A stretch of 8,574 nt of DNA from Oscillospiraceae bacterium (GTDB lineage Bacteria > Bacillota > Clostridia > Oscillospirales > Oscillospiraceae): assembly GCA_031261245.1 (NCBI GenBank), contig JAISKU010000045.1, positions 1-8,574 of the forward strand, written 5' to 3'. The notes under the pieces are model-generated. The model saw only the letters and a program-made list of their open reading frames with translations. It was not told the DNA's origin and ran no database searches. The position numbers and the translations under genes are program-made. This document shows, in pieces, positions 1 through 5,567 of this stretch (within the stretch, counting starts at the first letter, position 1; each line of letters starts with the position of its first letter).

Positions 1-483
1 ACGTCCACCGTGACGGTCGCCGTGCTGCCGGAGCTCGAGGAGAACGAGTTTGAGCTCAATCCCGTGGATTTGCAGATTGACACGTTCCGCAGCAGCGGCG
101 CGGGCGGCCAGCACGTGAACAAGACGGAATCGGCGATACGGATTACGCACCTGCCGACGGGAACCGTCGTCGAGTGTCAGGACGAGCGCAGTCAGCACAA
201 AAACCGCGAGCGGGCGATGAAAATCCTCGCCTCGCGCCTGTACGAGGAGGAGCAGCGGCGGATTGACGCGGAGCTCGCCGCCGAGCGGAAGAGCCAAGTC
301 GGCACGGGCGACCGCAGCGAGCGGATACGCACGTACAACTATCCGCAGAGCCGCATTACAGACCACAGAATCGGGACGAATTTCAACAAGTTTGACCAGA
401 TACTCAACGGCGCGCTCGACGAGATTATCGACGCGCTGATTATGGCGGATCAGGCCGCGAAGCTGCAAGCGGCGGGGGAATGA
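1..483 (+). CDS. prfA: Peptide chain release factor 1, C-terminal part (5' end outside window)
   Basis: Release factor 1 recognises UAA and UAG stop codons on the ribosome and triggers peptide release. The reading frame is open from base 1, so the window holds only the last 160 codons of a protein usually about 355 residues long. The universal class-I motif GGQ lies at 103-111 within RSSGAGGQHVNKTES; its glutamine contacts the peptidyl-transferase centre. The C-terminal RTYNYPQSRITDHRIG marks RF1; RF2 carries a different sequence at this place. The stop-codon-reading domain is upstream and not visible. The TGA stop (481-483) overlaps the ATG of the next gene, so the two are probably translationally coupled. 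In many Bacillota prfA is followed by prmC and a tsaC/ywlC gene; here tsaC follows directly and prmC is not seen between them. Identification is very secure. Confidence 0.97.
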   Translation, partial: TSTVTVAVLPELEENEFELNPVDLQIDTFRSSGAGGQHVNKTESAIRITHLPTGTVVECQDERSQHKNRERAMKILASRLYEEEQRRIDAELAAERKSQVGTGDRSERIRTYNYPQSRITDHRIGTNFNKFDQILNGALDEIIDALIMADQAAKLQAAGE

Positions 484-1736
484 TGTTTACGCATATAGTA
501 AGCGATAAGATTGGGCTTATGTTAGCCGCAGAAGCAATCAAAAGCGGTAACGTTGTCGTTGTTCCAACAGAAACCGTTTACGGTTTGGCGTGTGACGCAA
601 CTAATCCTGCCGCTGTAAAAAAGTTATGCGAATTAAAACAACGCCCGGCAGATAAAGCTTTTTCTCTGCTCGTCCCTGCTTTAGACGAATGTGAAGCATT
701 TGCGGAAGGAACAGAAGAGCTTGGTGATGCTTGGTGGCTTGCAGATGCCTATTGGCCGGGGCCGCTCACGATGATTTTGAACGCCAAAGGCGGCGGGAGT
801 GCCCCCTCTGTCGCTGCGGCGACATCTCCCCCGCCGCGCGGGGGCGATAATGCAACGGTCGGGGTGCGTTGCCCGAATCACCCGCTGGCGCTGGAGCTGC
901 TGCGGGAGTTCGGCGGCGCGGTCGCGTGTCCGAGCGCGAATGTAAGCGGGCAGGCGCCGCCGACGACGTTTGAGGAGGCGTATGCGAATTTTGGCGGCAA
1001 GGTTCCGTTTGCCGTCAACGGCGGGGAGTGCGCGGTGGGCGTGGAGTCCACGGTGTTGGATTTGACGGTTGAGCCGCCGAAAGTGCTGCGGCGCGGCGCG
1101 ATTACGAGGCGGGCGATTGAAAAAGCGCTCGGGCGGCGCGTTGACGGGCGGACGATTATCGGCATTACGGGCGGCACGGGCGCGGGAAAAACCACGGCGC
1201 TGCGGGTTTTGGCGGAGTTCGGGGCGCTGATTATCGACTGCGACGCGGTGTATCATGAGCTGTTGCGGTCGGATACGGAGATGTTGGGGGAGATTGAGGC
1301 GAGATTTCCGGGTGTTGTGACGGGCGGGGAGTTGAACCGGCAGAAATTGGGCGGAGTCGTGTTCGCGGACGCGGAGGCGCTGCGCGATTTGAACGCGATT
1401 ACGCACAGGTACGTTGACCGCGAGGTCGTGCGGAGAACGCGGGAGTTTGACGGGGATATCGTCGCGATTGACGCAATCGCGCTGTTTGAGTCGGAGCTCG
1501 CGGCGCGGTGCGATTTTACGGTGTGCGTCACGTCGCCGGAGCGGACGCGCGTGGCGCGGATTATGGCGCGGGACGGGATTGACGAGCAGCGCGCGCGGGC
1601 GAGAATCGCGGCGCAGAAGCCGGACGAGTTCTACAGGGAGCGGTGCGACGCGGAGATTGTGAACGATTTCGGCGCGGAGGAGGAATTCGCGGCGTGGTGC
1701 ACCGAATTTTTTCGGAATATAACGGCGGGCGATTAA
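480..1736 (+). CDS. tsaC-coaE: Fused threonylcarbamoyl-AMP synthase (TsaC/YwlC) - dephospho-CoA kinase (CoaE)
   Basis: A 418-residue protein with two unrelated enzyme domains. Residues 1 to about 217 are TsaC/Sua5/YrdC, which makes threonylcarbamoyl-AMP from threonine, bicarbonate and ATP for tRNA t6A37 modification. Seen: PTETVYGLACDA (29-40), the K-x-R motif (K53, R55), YWPGPLT (91-97), the S-x-N motif (S152, N154) and GVESTVLDL (187-195). Residues about 224-418 are CoaE, which phosphorylates dephospho-CoA in the last CoA step. Seen: P-loop GGTGAGKTT (231-239), DCDAVYHELL (253-262), ARDGI (363-367) and the RIAAQ and DAEIVND segments near the C terminus. The usual CoaE PLLFE is IALFE here. 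Each half is about full length. A 49-base dispersed repeat (800-848) encodes residues 107-123, and base composition changes sharply there. A hairpin repeat supplies the last codons and stop. The start overlaps the prfA stop (ATGA); a second ATG follows at 483. Confidence 0.93.
   Translation: MMFTHIVSDKIGLMLAAEAIKSGNVVVVPTETVYGLACDATNPAAVKKLCELKQRPADKAFSLLVPALDECEAFAEGTEELGDAWWLADAYWPGPLTMILNAKGGGSAPSVAAATSPPPRGGDNATVGVRCPNHPLALELLREFGGAVACPSANVSGQAPPTTFEEAYANFGGKVPFAVNGGECAVGVESTVLDLTVEPPKVLRRGAITRRAIEKALGRRVDGRTIIGITGGTGAGKTTALRVLAEFGALIIDCDAVYHELLRSDTEMLGEIEARFPGVVTGGELNRQKLGGVVFADAEALRDLNAITHRYVDREVVRRTREFDGDIVAIDAIALFESELAARCDFTVCVTSPERTRVARIMARDGIDEQRARARIAAQKPDEFYRERCDAEIVNDFGAEEEFAAWCTEFFRNITAGD
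484..799. other. Low-GC patch forming the 5' part of the tsaC-coaE gene
   Basis: By hand count, 481-780 is about 47% GC (140 of 300), while prfA just before it is 62-68% in the lines counted and 841-960 is about 72%. Codon choice changes with it: AAA, TTA, GTT, CAA and GAA are frequent before the repeat, while GCG, CGG, GGC and GAG dominate afterwards. The patch starts at the prfA stop and ends at the repeat copy at 800-848. The encoded protein is a normal TsaC N terminus. I infer a different origin for this piece, such as transfer or gene conversion with a breakpoint near the repeat. A contig misjoin at the repeat is possible but less likely, because the two halves make one correctly ordered, in-frame TsaC. 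Confidence 0.7.
800..848 (+). repeat. GC-rich dispersed repeat, copy inside tsaC-coaE
   Basis: These 49 bases are identical to 7297-7345, with no mismatch. The element contains two short hairpins: TCGC/GCGA around TGCG, and a 7-bp stem CCCCCGC/GCGGGGG around CGC. Here it is in frame and encodes residues 107-123, SAPSVAAATSPPPRGGD, between the WPGPLT strand and the VGVRCPNHP segment of the TsaC domain. In ordinary TsaC/YrdC proteins this loop is, from memory, about 16-17 residues; here it is about 26, so the repeat has lengthened or replaced it. No transposase accompanies it. Confidence 0.93.
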
Positions 1737-1749
1737 TAATCGCCCCTAC
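1722..1749 (+). repeat. CCCCTAC-tailed hairpin repeat at the 3' end of tsaC-coaE
   Basis: The stem GGGCGATT (1727-1734) pairs with AATCGCCC (1738-1745) around AAT, followed by CTAC. The 28 bases match 7490-7517 with one difference (A/G in the loop). The repeat supplies the last codons (Ala-Gly-Asp) and the TAA stop of tsaC-coaE, and it ends one base before the AAAAGGAGG ribosome binding site of the M18 gene. A U-tract does not follow, so it is not a standard terminator. It could still act as an RNA structure between two co-transcribed genes. Confidence 0.88.
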
Positions 1750-1766
1750 AAAAGGAGGATTTACAG

Positions 1767-3194
1767 ATGGCAGAGGAGACAAAGAAGGTTTTGACCTACA
1801 AGAACAGGAATCTGTTCGACGTGCTCGGTGAGGACGAGATCAAAAAGGCGTATGAGTACGCGGACGGGTACCGCGCGTTTCTCGACGCGGGCAAGACGGA
1901 GCGCGAGGTCGTCGCCGAGGCGATTCGCCAGGCGGAGGCGGCCGGTTTCAGGCCGATTGCGGACGGGGATATTTCAATCGAGAACGCCGACTGGTACGTG
2001 GAGAGCGACAAGCTGAAGCCCGGCGACAGGGTGTACAAGTCCGTCGGCGGCAAGGCGCTTTTCCTCGCGGTAATCGGCGAAGTCTCGCCGCGCGACGGCG
2101 CGAACATCGCGGGGGCGCACGTGGACTCGCCGCGCCTTGACCTAAAGCAGCTCCCGCTGTACGAGGACGGTGAGATGGCGCTTTTCAAGACACACTACTA
2201 CGGCGGCGTGAAGAAGTACCAGTGGGTGACGCTGCCCCTCGCGCTGCACGGGATAGTGATACGCGGGGACGGCGAGACGGTCGAGGTCACAATCGGCGAG
2301 GACGGGGACGAGCCGGTGTTCTTCGTGTCGGATCTGCTGCCGCACCTCGGGAAAGACCAGAACAAAAAGACGCTCGGCGAGGCATTCACGGGCGAGCACC
2401 TGAATATACTGATAGGAACGCGGCCGTCGGGCGGGGAGAAGGACACGGATCGGTTCAAGACGACGGTTCTTGAGCTGCTGAACGAGAAGTACGGCATTGA
2501 GGAGGAGGACTTCCTCTCGGCGGAGCTTGAGGCCGTGCCGGCGGGGCGGGCGCGCGACGCGGGGTTCGACAGAAGTCTGATTCTCGCCTACGGACACGAC
2601 GACAGGAGCTGCGTGTACGCGGAGCTGAGGGCGATACTCGAGCTCGGGACGCCGAAAAAGACGGCGGTGTGCATCCTCACGGACAAGGAGGAGATAGGCT
2701 CCGAGGGCGTGACGGGCAGCCAGTCTGCGGCGTTTGATTCGTTTATGGGGTGGCTTACGGGCGGGCTGTGCTTCGTGGCGAGGAGCTTTGAGAGGTCGTT
2801 TTGCATCTCAGCGGACGTGTGCAACGCGTTCGACCCGAATTATCCCGAGGTGTCGGAGAAGAATAACGCCGCGAAGCTCAATCACGGCGTCGGGATCATG
2901 AAATTCACGGGCTCCGGCGGAAAATCGGGGTCGAGCGACGCGAGCGCGGAGACTGTCGCGCGGCTGCGGCGGCTTTTCGCCGAAAACGGCGTGCAGTGGC
3001 AGATGGCGGAGCTCGGCAAGGTCGATCAGGGCGGCGGCGGCACGATAGCGAAGTACATGGCGAACAGGAATATCGCGACGATTGACGCGGGCGTGCCGGT
3101 GATCTCGATGCACGCGCCGTGGGAGACGGTTTCAAAGCTCGACTGCTATATGACTTATAAGGGGATTGCGGCGCTGTATGGAAGCAAGGATTGA
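1767..3194 (+). CDS. M18 family aminopeptidase
   Basis: A 475-residue cytosolic metallo-aminopeptidase of family M18 (aspartyl aminopeptidase / aminopeptidase I type), which removes N-terminal residues from peptides and normally forms large dodecameric shells. The two-metal site is recognisable: H118 and D120 in GAHVDSPRLD, D278/D279 in GHDDRS, the catalytic/ligand pair E308-E309 in DKEEIGSEG, D350 in SADVCNAFDP and H449 in VISMHAPWE. The stretch NHGVGIMKF near 372-380 and the Gly-rich GGGGTIAKY (422-430) are also typical of M18. There is no signal peptide. The ATG has a strong AAAGGAGG site 7 bases upstream, 30 bases after the fusion gene, so both are probably in one transcript. Length and motifs look complete. 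The exact substrate preference cannot be read from the sequence. Confidence 0.94.
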   Translation: MAEETKKVLTYKNRNLFDVLGEDEIKKAYEYADGYRAFLDAGKTEREVVAEAIRQAEAAGFRPIADGDISIENADWYVESDKLKPGDRVYKSVGGKALFLAVIGEVSPRDGANIAGAHVDSPRLDLKQLPLYEDGEMALFKTHYYGGVKKYQWVTLPLALHGIVIRGDGETVEVTIGEDGDEPVFFVSDLLPHLGKDQNKKTLGEAFTGEHLNILIGTRPSGGEKDTDRFKTTVLELLNEKYGIEEEDFLSAELEAVPAGRARDAGFDRSLILAYGHDDRSCVYAELRAILELGTPKKTAVCILTDKEEIGSEGVTGSQSAAFDSFMGWLTGGLCFVARSFERSFCISADVCNAFDPNYPEVSEKNNAAKLNHGVGIMKFTGSGGKSGSSDASAETVARLRRLFAENGVQWQMAELGKVDQGGGGTIAKYMANRNIATIDAGVPVISMHAPWETVSKLDCYMTYKGIAALYGSKD

Positions 3195-4623
3195 CAAGTG
3201 GTTTGAGGAACATTCGGAGAAGCTGATAGCCGACGTAGTGCGGCTTATCGGCGTGAAGAGCGTGCTTGAGGCTCCGGAGTCCGGCGCGCCGTACGGGTGG
3301 GGAGCGCGCTACGCGCTTCTGCACGCGCGTGACATTCTCGACTCGCTGAGGATTGAGACGGCGGTGTTCGAGGACTGCATGATTGAGGGCGACGTGCGCG
3401 GCGCGGACGGCCAAGACGGAGGAATCCCGGAGTTGGGGATTTTAGTGCATGTGGACACGGTGGACGCGAACGCCGCCGAGTGGGCAAGCGACCCGTTCAC
3501 GGCGGATATCCGCGACGGGCGAATCTACGGGCGCGGCGCGACGGACAACAAGGGCCCGGCCGTCGCGGCGATGTACGCCCTCGCCTGCGCGCGGGACGTG
3601 ACGGGCGGGCTGGCGAAGGGCGCGCGGATACTCGTCGGCTCCGCCGAGGAGATAGGCTGCGTGGATATCGCGCGGTGGCTTGAGGTGAACACTCCGCCGA
3701 GGTACGTGTTCTCCCCGGACGCGGATTACCCGCTCGCAAACGTCGAGAAGGGGCGGTTCGTGATGCACTTCCGCAAGAGCTTCGGCGAGAGCGCGGACTT
3801 GCCGCGCGTCACGTCGATTCGCGGCGGCGGAACGGCGAATATCATCCCCGGGGCGGCGCGAGCGACTGTCGAGGGCATGTCAAAAAGCGCGCTGTACGGC
3901 TACGCGCGCGAATTTTCGGAAAAGACCGGCGCGGTGATTAACGTCGTGCCGACGGCGGCGGGCGCGGTGATACGCGCCGAGGGTACGGCGGCGCACGCGA
4001 GTCAGCCGGAGAGCGGCAACAACGCGCAGACTGCGCTCTTGGCGATGCTCGCGGCTCTGCCGCTCGCCCCGTCGGACGCGACCGACGCGATACGGGCGCT
4101 CGCGACGCTGTTCCCGCACGGGGACACGCGCGGCGAGGCCTTGGGGATTGCGATGGGCGACGAGGCGTCGGGCGAGCTGACGCTGAGTTTTGACGTGCTT
4201 GAGCTCGACGGCTCGGGCTTCACGGCGAAGTTTGACTCGCGCACGCCGCAGGTCGCGGACACGCGGGATATTCTCGGGACGGTGACGGCGGCGCTGACGC
4301 GCGCGGGTATCGACGCGGCGGAGCACACGATGACGCGCTGCCACGTGGCGGCGGCGGACAGCGTGCTCGTCCGGACGCTTCTGGGGATTTACAAGGAGTA
4401 CACGGGCGCGGAGGACACGGCTCCGCTCGCCCTCGGCGGGACGACGTACGTGCACGGGATACCCGGCGGCGTCGCGTTCGGGACGGTGTTCCCGGGCGAG
4501 GACAACAGGATTCACGGGCGCGACGAGTACATAGGGATCGAGGAGCTACTGCTGTCGGCGAAGATGTTCGCGGCGGCGATTGTCGAGCTGTGTCAGCGCG
4601 ACGGGATAATCTCCGCCCAGTAG
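3178..4623 (+). CDS. M20 family dipeptidase, PepV/Sapep type
   Basis: A 481-residue Mn/Zn-dependent dipeptidase or aminopeptidase of family M20A, expected to act in the cytosol on dipeptides and short peptides. Ligands and catalytic residues are seen as H91-x-D93 (VHVDTVD), D123 (GRGATDNKGP), E157-E158 (GSAEEIG), D181 (FSPDADYP) and H446 (RIHGRDEYIG). From memory these match the spacing of Lactobacillus PepV (H87, D119, E153, E154, D177, H439). The WGARYA segment and the lid domain between about 195 and 390, containing HAS (273-275), also fit PepV. I chose ATG 3178 over an in-frame TTG at 3166 because AAGGGG (3159-3164) is far too close to the TTG and about 13 bases from the ATG. The gene overlaps the M18 gene by 17 bases, so the two peptidases are probably translationally coupled. 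The 3' end overlaps the convergent VOC gene by 31 bases. Confidence 0.93.
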   Translation: MEARIDKWFEEHSEKLIADVVRLIGVKSVLEAPESGAPYGWGARYALLHARDILDSLRIETAVFEDCMIEGDVRGADGQDGGIPELGILVHVDTVDANAAEWASDPFTADIRDGRIYGRGATDNKGPAVAAMYALACARDVTGGLAKGARILVGSAEEIGCVDIARWLEVNTPPRYVFSPDADYPLANVEKGRFVMHFRKSFGESADLPRVTSIRGGGTANIIPGAARATVEGMSKSALYGYAREFSEKTGAVINVVPTAAGAVIRAEGTAAHASQPESGNNAQTALLAMLAALPLAPSDATDAIRALATLFPHGDTRGEALGIAMGDEASGELTLSFDVLELDGSGFTAKFDSRTPQVADTRDILGTVTAALTRAGIDAAEHTMTRCHVAAADSVLVRTLLGIYKEYTGAEDTAPLALGGTTYVHGIPGGVAFGTVFPGEDNRIHGRDEYIGIEELLLSAKMFAAAIVELCQRDGIISAQ

Positions 4624-4961
4624 CCGTCGGGATCCTCTATGAAATATATGCCCATAGCAGTGTTCTCATAGCACACGCAGCCGAGCGCGCGGTGCTCCTC
4701 GAGCGCGACCTTGACGTCCGCGACGGCGAACGCCGTGTGTATCTCGTTGTCCGCGAGGTCGTAGGGCTGCGGATGGTCGCGCAGCCACGTGAGCTCAAGC
4801 TGTGCGCCGGATTTGCCGTCGGAGACGAACGCGAGCTCAAACGAGCCGTCGGGCGCTTTGACGCGGCGCTCCAGCGCGAGACCGAGCGCGCGCTCATAAA
4901 ACGCGATGCTTTTGTCGAGGTCGGTGACGTTGAGGTTTGTGTGCTTGAAGATGAATTCCAT
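4593..4961 (-). CDS. VOC family protein, glyoxalase I-like
   Basis: A 122-residue protein with two beta-alpha-beta-beta-beta modules of the vicinal oxygen chelate fold, the size of a single-domain glyoxalase I (lactoylglutathione lyase). The four expected metal ligands are in place: H7 (FKHTNLNV), E56 (AQLELTW), H75 (NEIHTAF) and E117 (YWAEIIP). DLDKSIAFYERALGL (14-28) and EDPDGYWAEI are classic for the family. All four ligands argue for a metal-dependent enzyme, most simply methylglyoxal detoxification, but VOC proteins of this size also include epimerases and antibiotic-resistance proteins, and a glutathione substrate is uncertain in this lineage. An AGGGGG ribosome binding site lies just upstream on the minus strand (about 4969-4974). 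The gene converges on and overlaps the M20 gene and has its own promoter. Confidence 0.92.
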   Translation of the reverse strand: MEFIFKHTNLNVTDLDKSIAFYERALGLALERRVKAPDGSFELAFVSDGKSGAQLELTWLRDHPQPYDLADNEIHTAFAVADVKVALEEHRALGCVCYENTAMGIYFIEDPDGYWAEIIPSR

Positions 4962-4987
4962 GAGTTTACCCCCTGTTTTTTGCGGTT

Positions 4988-5016
4988 ATTATAGCGCACG
5001 CGGGACGCGGGTACAA
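4988..5016 (-). promoter_or_regulatory. Candidate sigma-A-type promoter for the VOC gene
   Basis: Read on the minus strand, a perfect -10 TATAAT lies at 4993-4988 and a weak -35 TTGTAC at 5016-5011, with a 17-base spacer. The predicted transcript would begin near 4981, about 20 bases before the ATG, which leaves room for the AGGGGG site. The -35 matches only 3 of 6 consensus bases. Confidence 0.6.
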
Positions 5017-5063
5017 GGAGTAATTGTGTACGGTTTGTTAATTTGAGGCGGAATTTCAGAAAA

Positions 5064-5103
5064 CCGGAGAATTTTGGAGATATTCGGAGTTATCGGAAGA
5101 TAA
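5064..5103. repeat. Degenerate 10-bp direct repetition
   Basis: Four consecutive 10-base units read CCGGAGAATT, TTGGAGATAT, TCGGAGTTAT and CGGAAGATAA. They share a GGAG/GGAA core on the same face of the helix. The match is loose and could be chance in an AT-richer spacer. It lies between two divergent promoters, where phased protein-binding sites or bent DNA would be plausible. Confidence 0.35.
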
Positions 5104-5170
5104 TGCGGCCCATGCGCGGCGTAAAACGGCAAAGCGGCTGAAATATTGCGAAAAATGCCGCGCGTCGCGG

Positions 5171-5199
5171 TTGCGCAATGGCGATTCTTGGACTATTAT
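5171..5199 (+). promoter_or_regulatory. Candidate groE promoter
   Basis: A -35 TTGCGC (5171-5176) and a -10 TATTAT (5194-5199, 5 of 6 consensus) are separated by 17 bases. Transcription would start near 5206, at the left edge of the CIRCE operator, the usual arrangement for HrcA-repressed operons. The -35 is weak (3 of 6). Confidence 0.6.
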
Positions 5200-5204
5200 T
5201 ACTC

Positions 5205-5241
5205 TTGCGTTAGCACTCGACAAACAAGAGTGCTAACGCAA
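5205..5241. promoter_or_regulatory. CIRCE operator (HrcA binding site) with extended arms
   Basis: The canonical TTAGCACTC-N9-GAGTGCTAA lies at 5210-5236 with no mismatch. The symmetry continues by five more base pairs on each side (TTGCG / CGCAA), giving a perfect 14-bp inverted repeat. CIRCE is bound by the heat-labile repressor HrcA and in the transcript forms a stem-loop near the 5' end. Its position, straddling the predicted start and 26 bases before groES, means groES-groEL is heat-inducible through HrcA. hrcA is not in this window. Confidence 0.97.
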
Positions 5242-5267
5242 TGCAAAAAAAACGGGAGGTATTTGAA

Positions 5268-5552
5268 ATGACACTGAAACCCTTAGCAGACAGAGTTATT
5301 GTGAAGCAGGTTGAGGCCGAGGAAAAGACGAAGAGCGGCATCATCCTGACGAGCGCCGCGCAGGAAAAACCGCAGGTCTTTGAGGTCGTCGAGGTCGGTC
5401 CCGGCGGCAAGGTGGACGGCGAAGAGGTCGAGATGGTCGTCAAAAAGGGCGACCGCGTGATCACCGGCAAGTATTCCGGCACCGAGGTAAAGGTGGACGG
5501 CGACGAGCTTGTCATAGTACGCCAGAGCGATATTTTGGCGATTGTAGGTTAA
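5268..5552 (+). CDS. groES: Co-chaperonin GroES (Hsp10)
   Basis: A 94-residue co-chaperonin that forms the heptameric lid of the GroEL folding chamber. The whole protein is typical: MTLKPLADRVIVK at the N terminus, the GroEL-contacting mobile loop around residues 16-32 with the hydrophobic SGIIL, a GPGGKVDGEEV turn, KGDRVITGKYSGTEV, and the C-terminal ILAIVG. Length is standard. I chose ATG 5268, with GGGAGG 8 bases upstream. An in-frame ATG at 5241 sits in the CIRCE palindrome and would add nine residues not found in the family. groEL follows after 15 bases in the same operon. Confidence 0.98.
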   Translation: MTLKPLADRVIVKQVEAEEKTKSGIILTSAAQEKPQVFEVVEVGPGGKVDGEEVEMVVKKGDRVITGKYSGTEVKVDGDELVIVRQSDILAIVG

Positions 5553-5567
5553 AGGAGGAAACGATAA

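Larger units (their letters stand above)
4962..5267. other. Divergent control region between the VOC gene and groES
   Basis: These 306 bases hold no credible gene. From left to right they contain the VOC ribosome binding site, a leftward promoter (4988-5016), an AT-richer middle with a degenerate 10-bp repetition (5064-5103), a rightward groE promoter (5171-5199), the CIRCE operator (5205-5241) and the groES ribosome binding site GGGAGG (5254-5259). The stretch 5104-5170 shows nothing I can name. Confidence 0.8.

Noticed and set aside
681..1406. Long minus-strand open frame opposite tsaC-coaE
   Set aside because: Arg/Pro-rich translation with no domain; it is the shadow of a GC-rich gene with clear TsaC and CoaE motifs on the plus strand.
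1723..1749. Intrinsic terminator after tsaC-coaE
   Set aside because: The hairpin is followed by CTACAAAAGG with no T-tract and lies just before the next gene's ribosome binding site.
3166..3177. TTG start for the M20 peptidase
   Set aside because: The only AAGGGG site is directly next to it, too close; ATG 3178 gives a normal N terminus.
4590..4994. Plus-strand 134-codon open frame over the VOC gene
   Set aside because: The minus strand encodes a full VOC protein with all four metal ligands; the plus frame has no recognisable motif or ribosome binding site.
5188..5216. Alternative groE promoter with -35 TTGGAC
   Set aside because: At 17-base spacing its -10 would be TAGCAC inside CIRCE, a poor match; TTGCGC-N17-TATTAT fits better.
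5241..5267. Upstream ATG start for groES
   Set aside because: It lies at the edge of the CIRCE palindrome, lacks a ribosome binding site, and would add residues not found in GroES.
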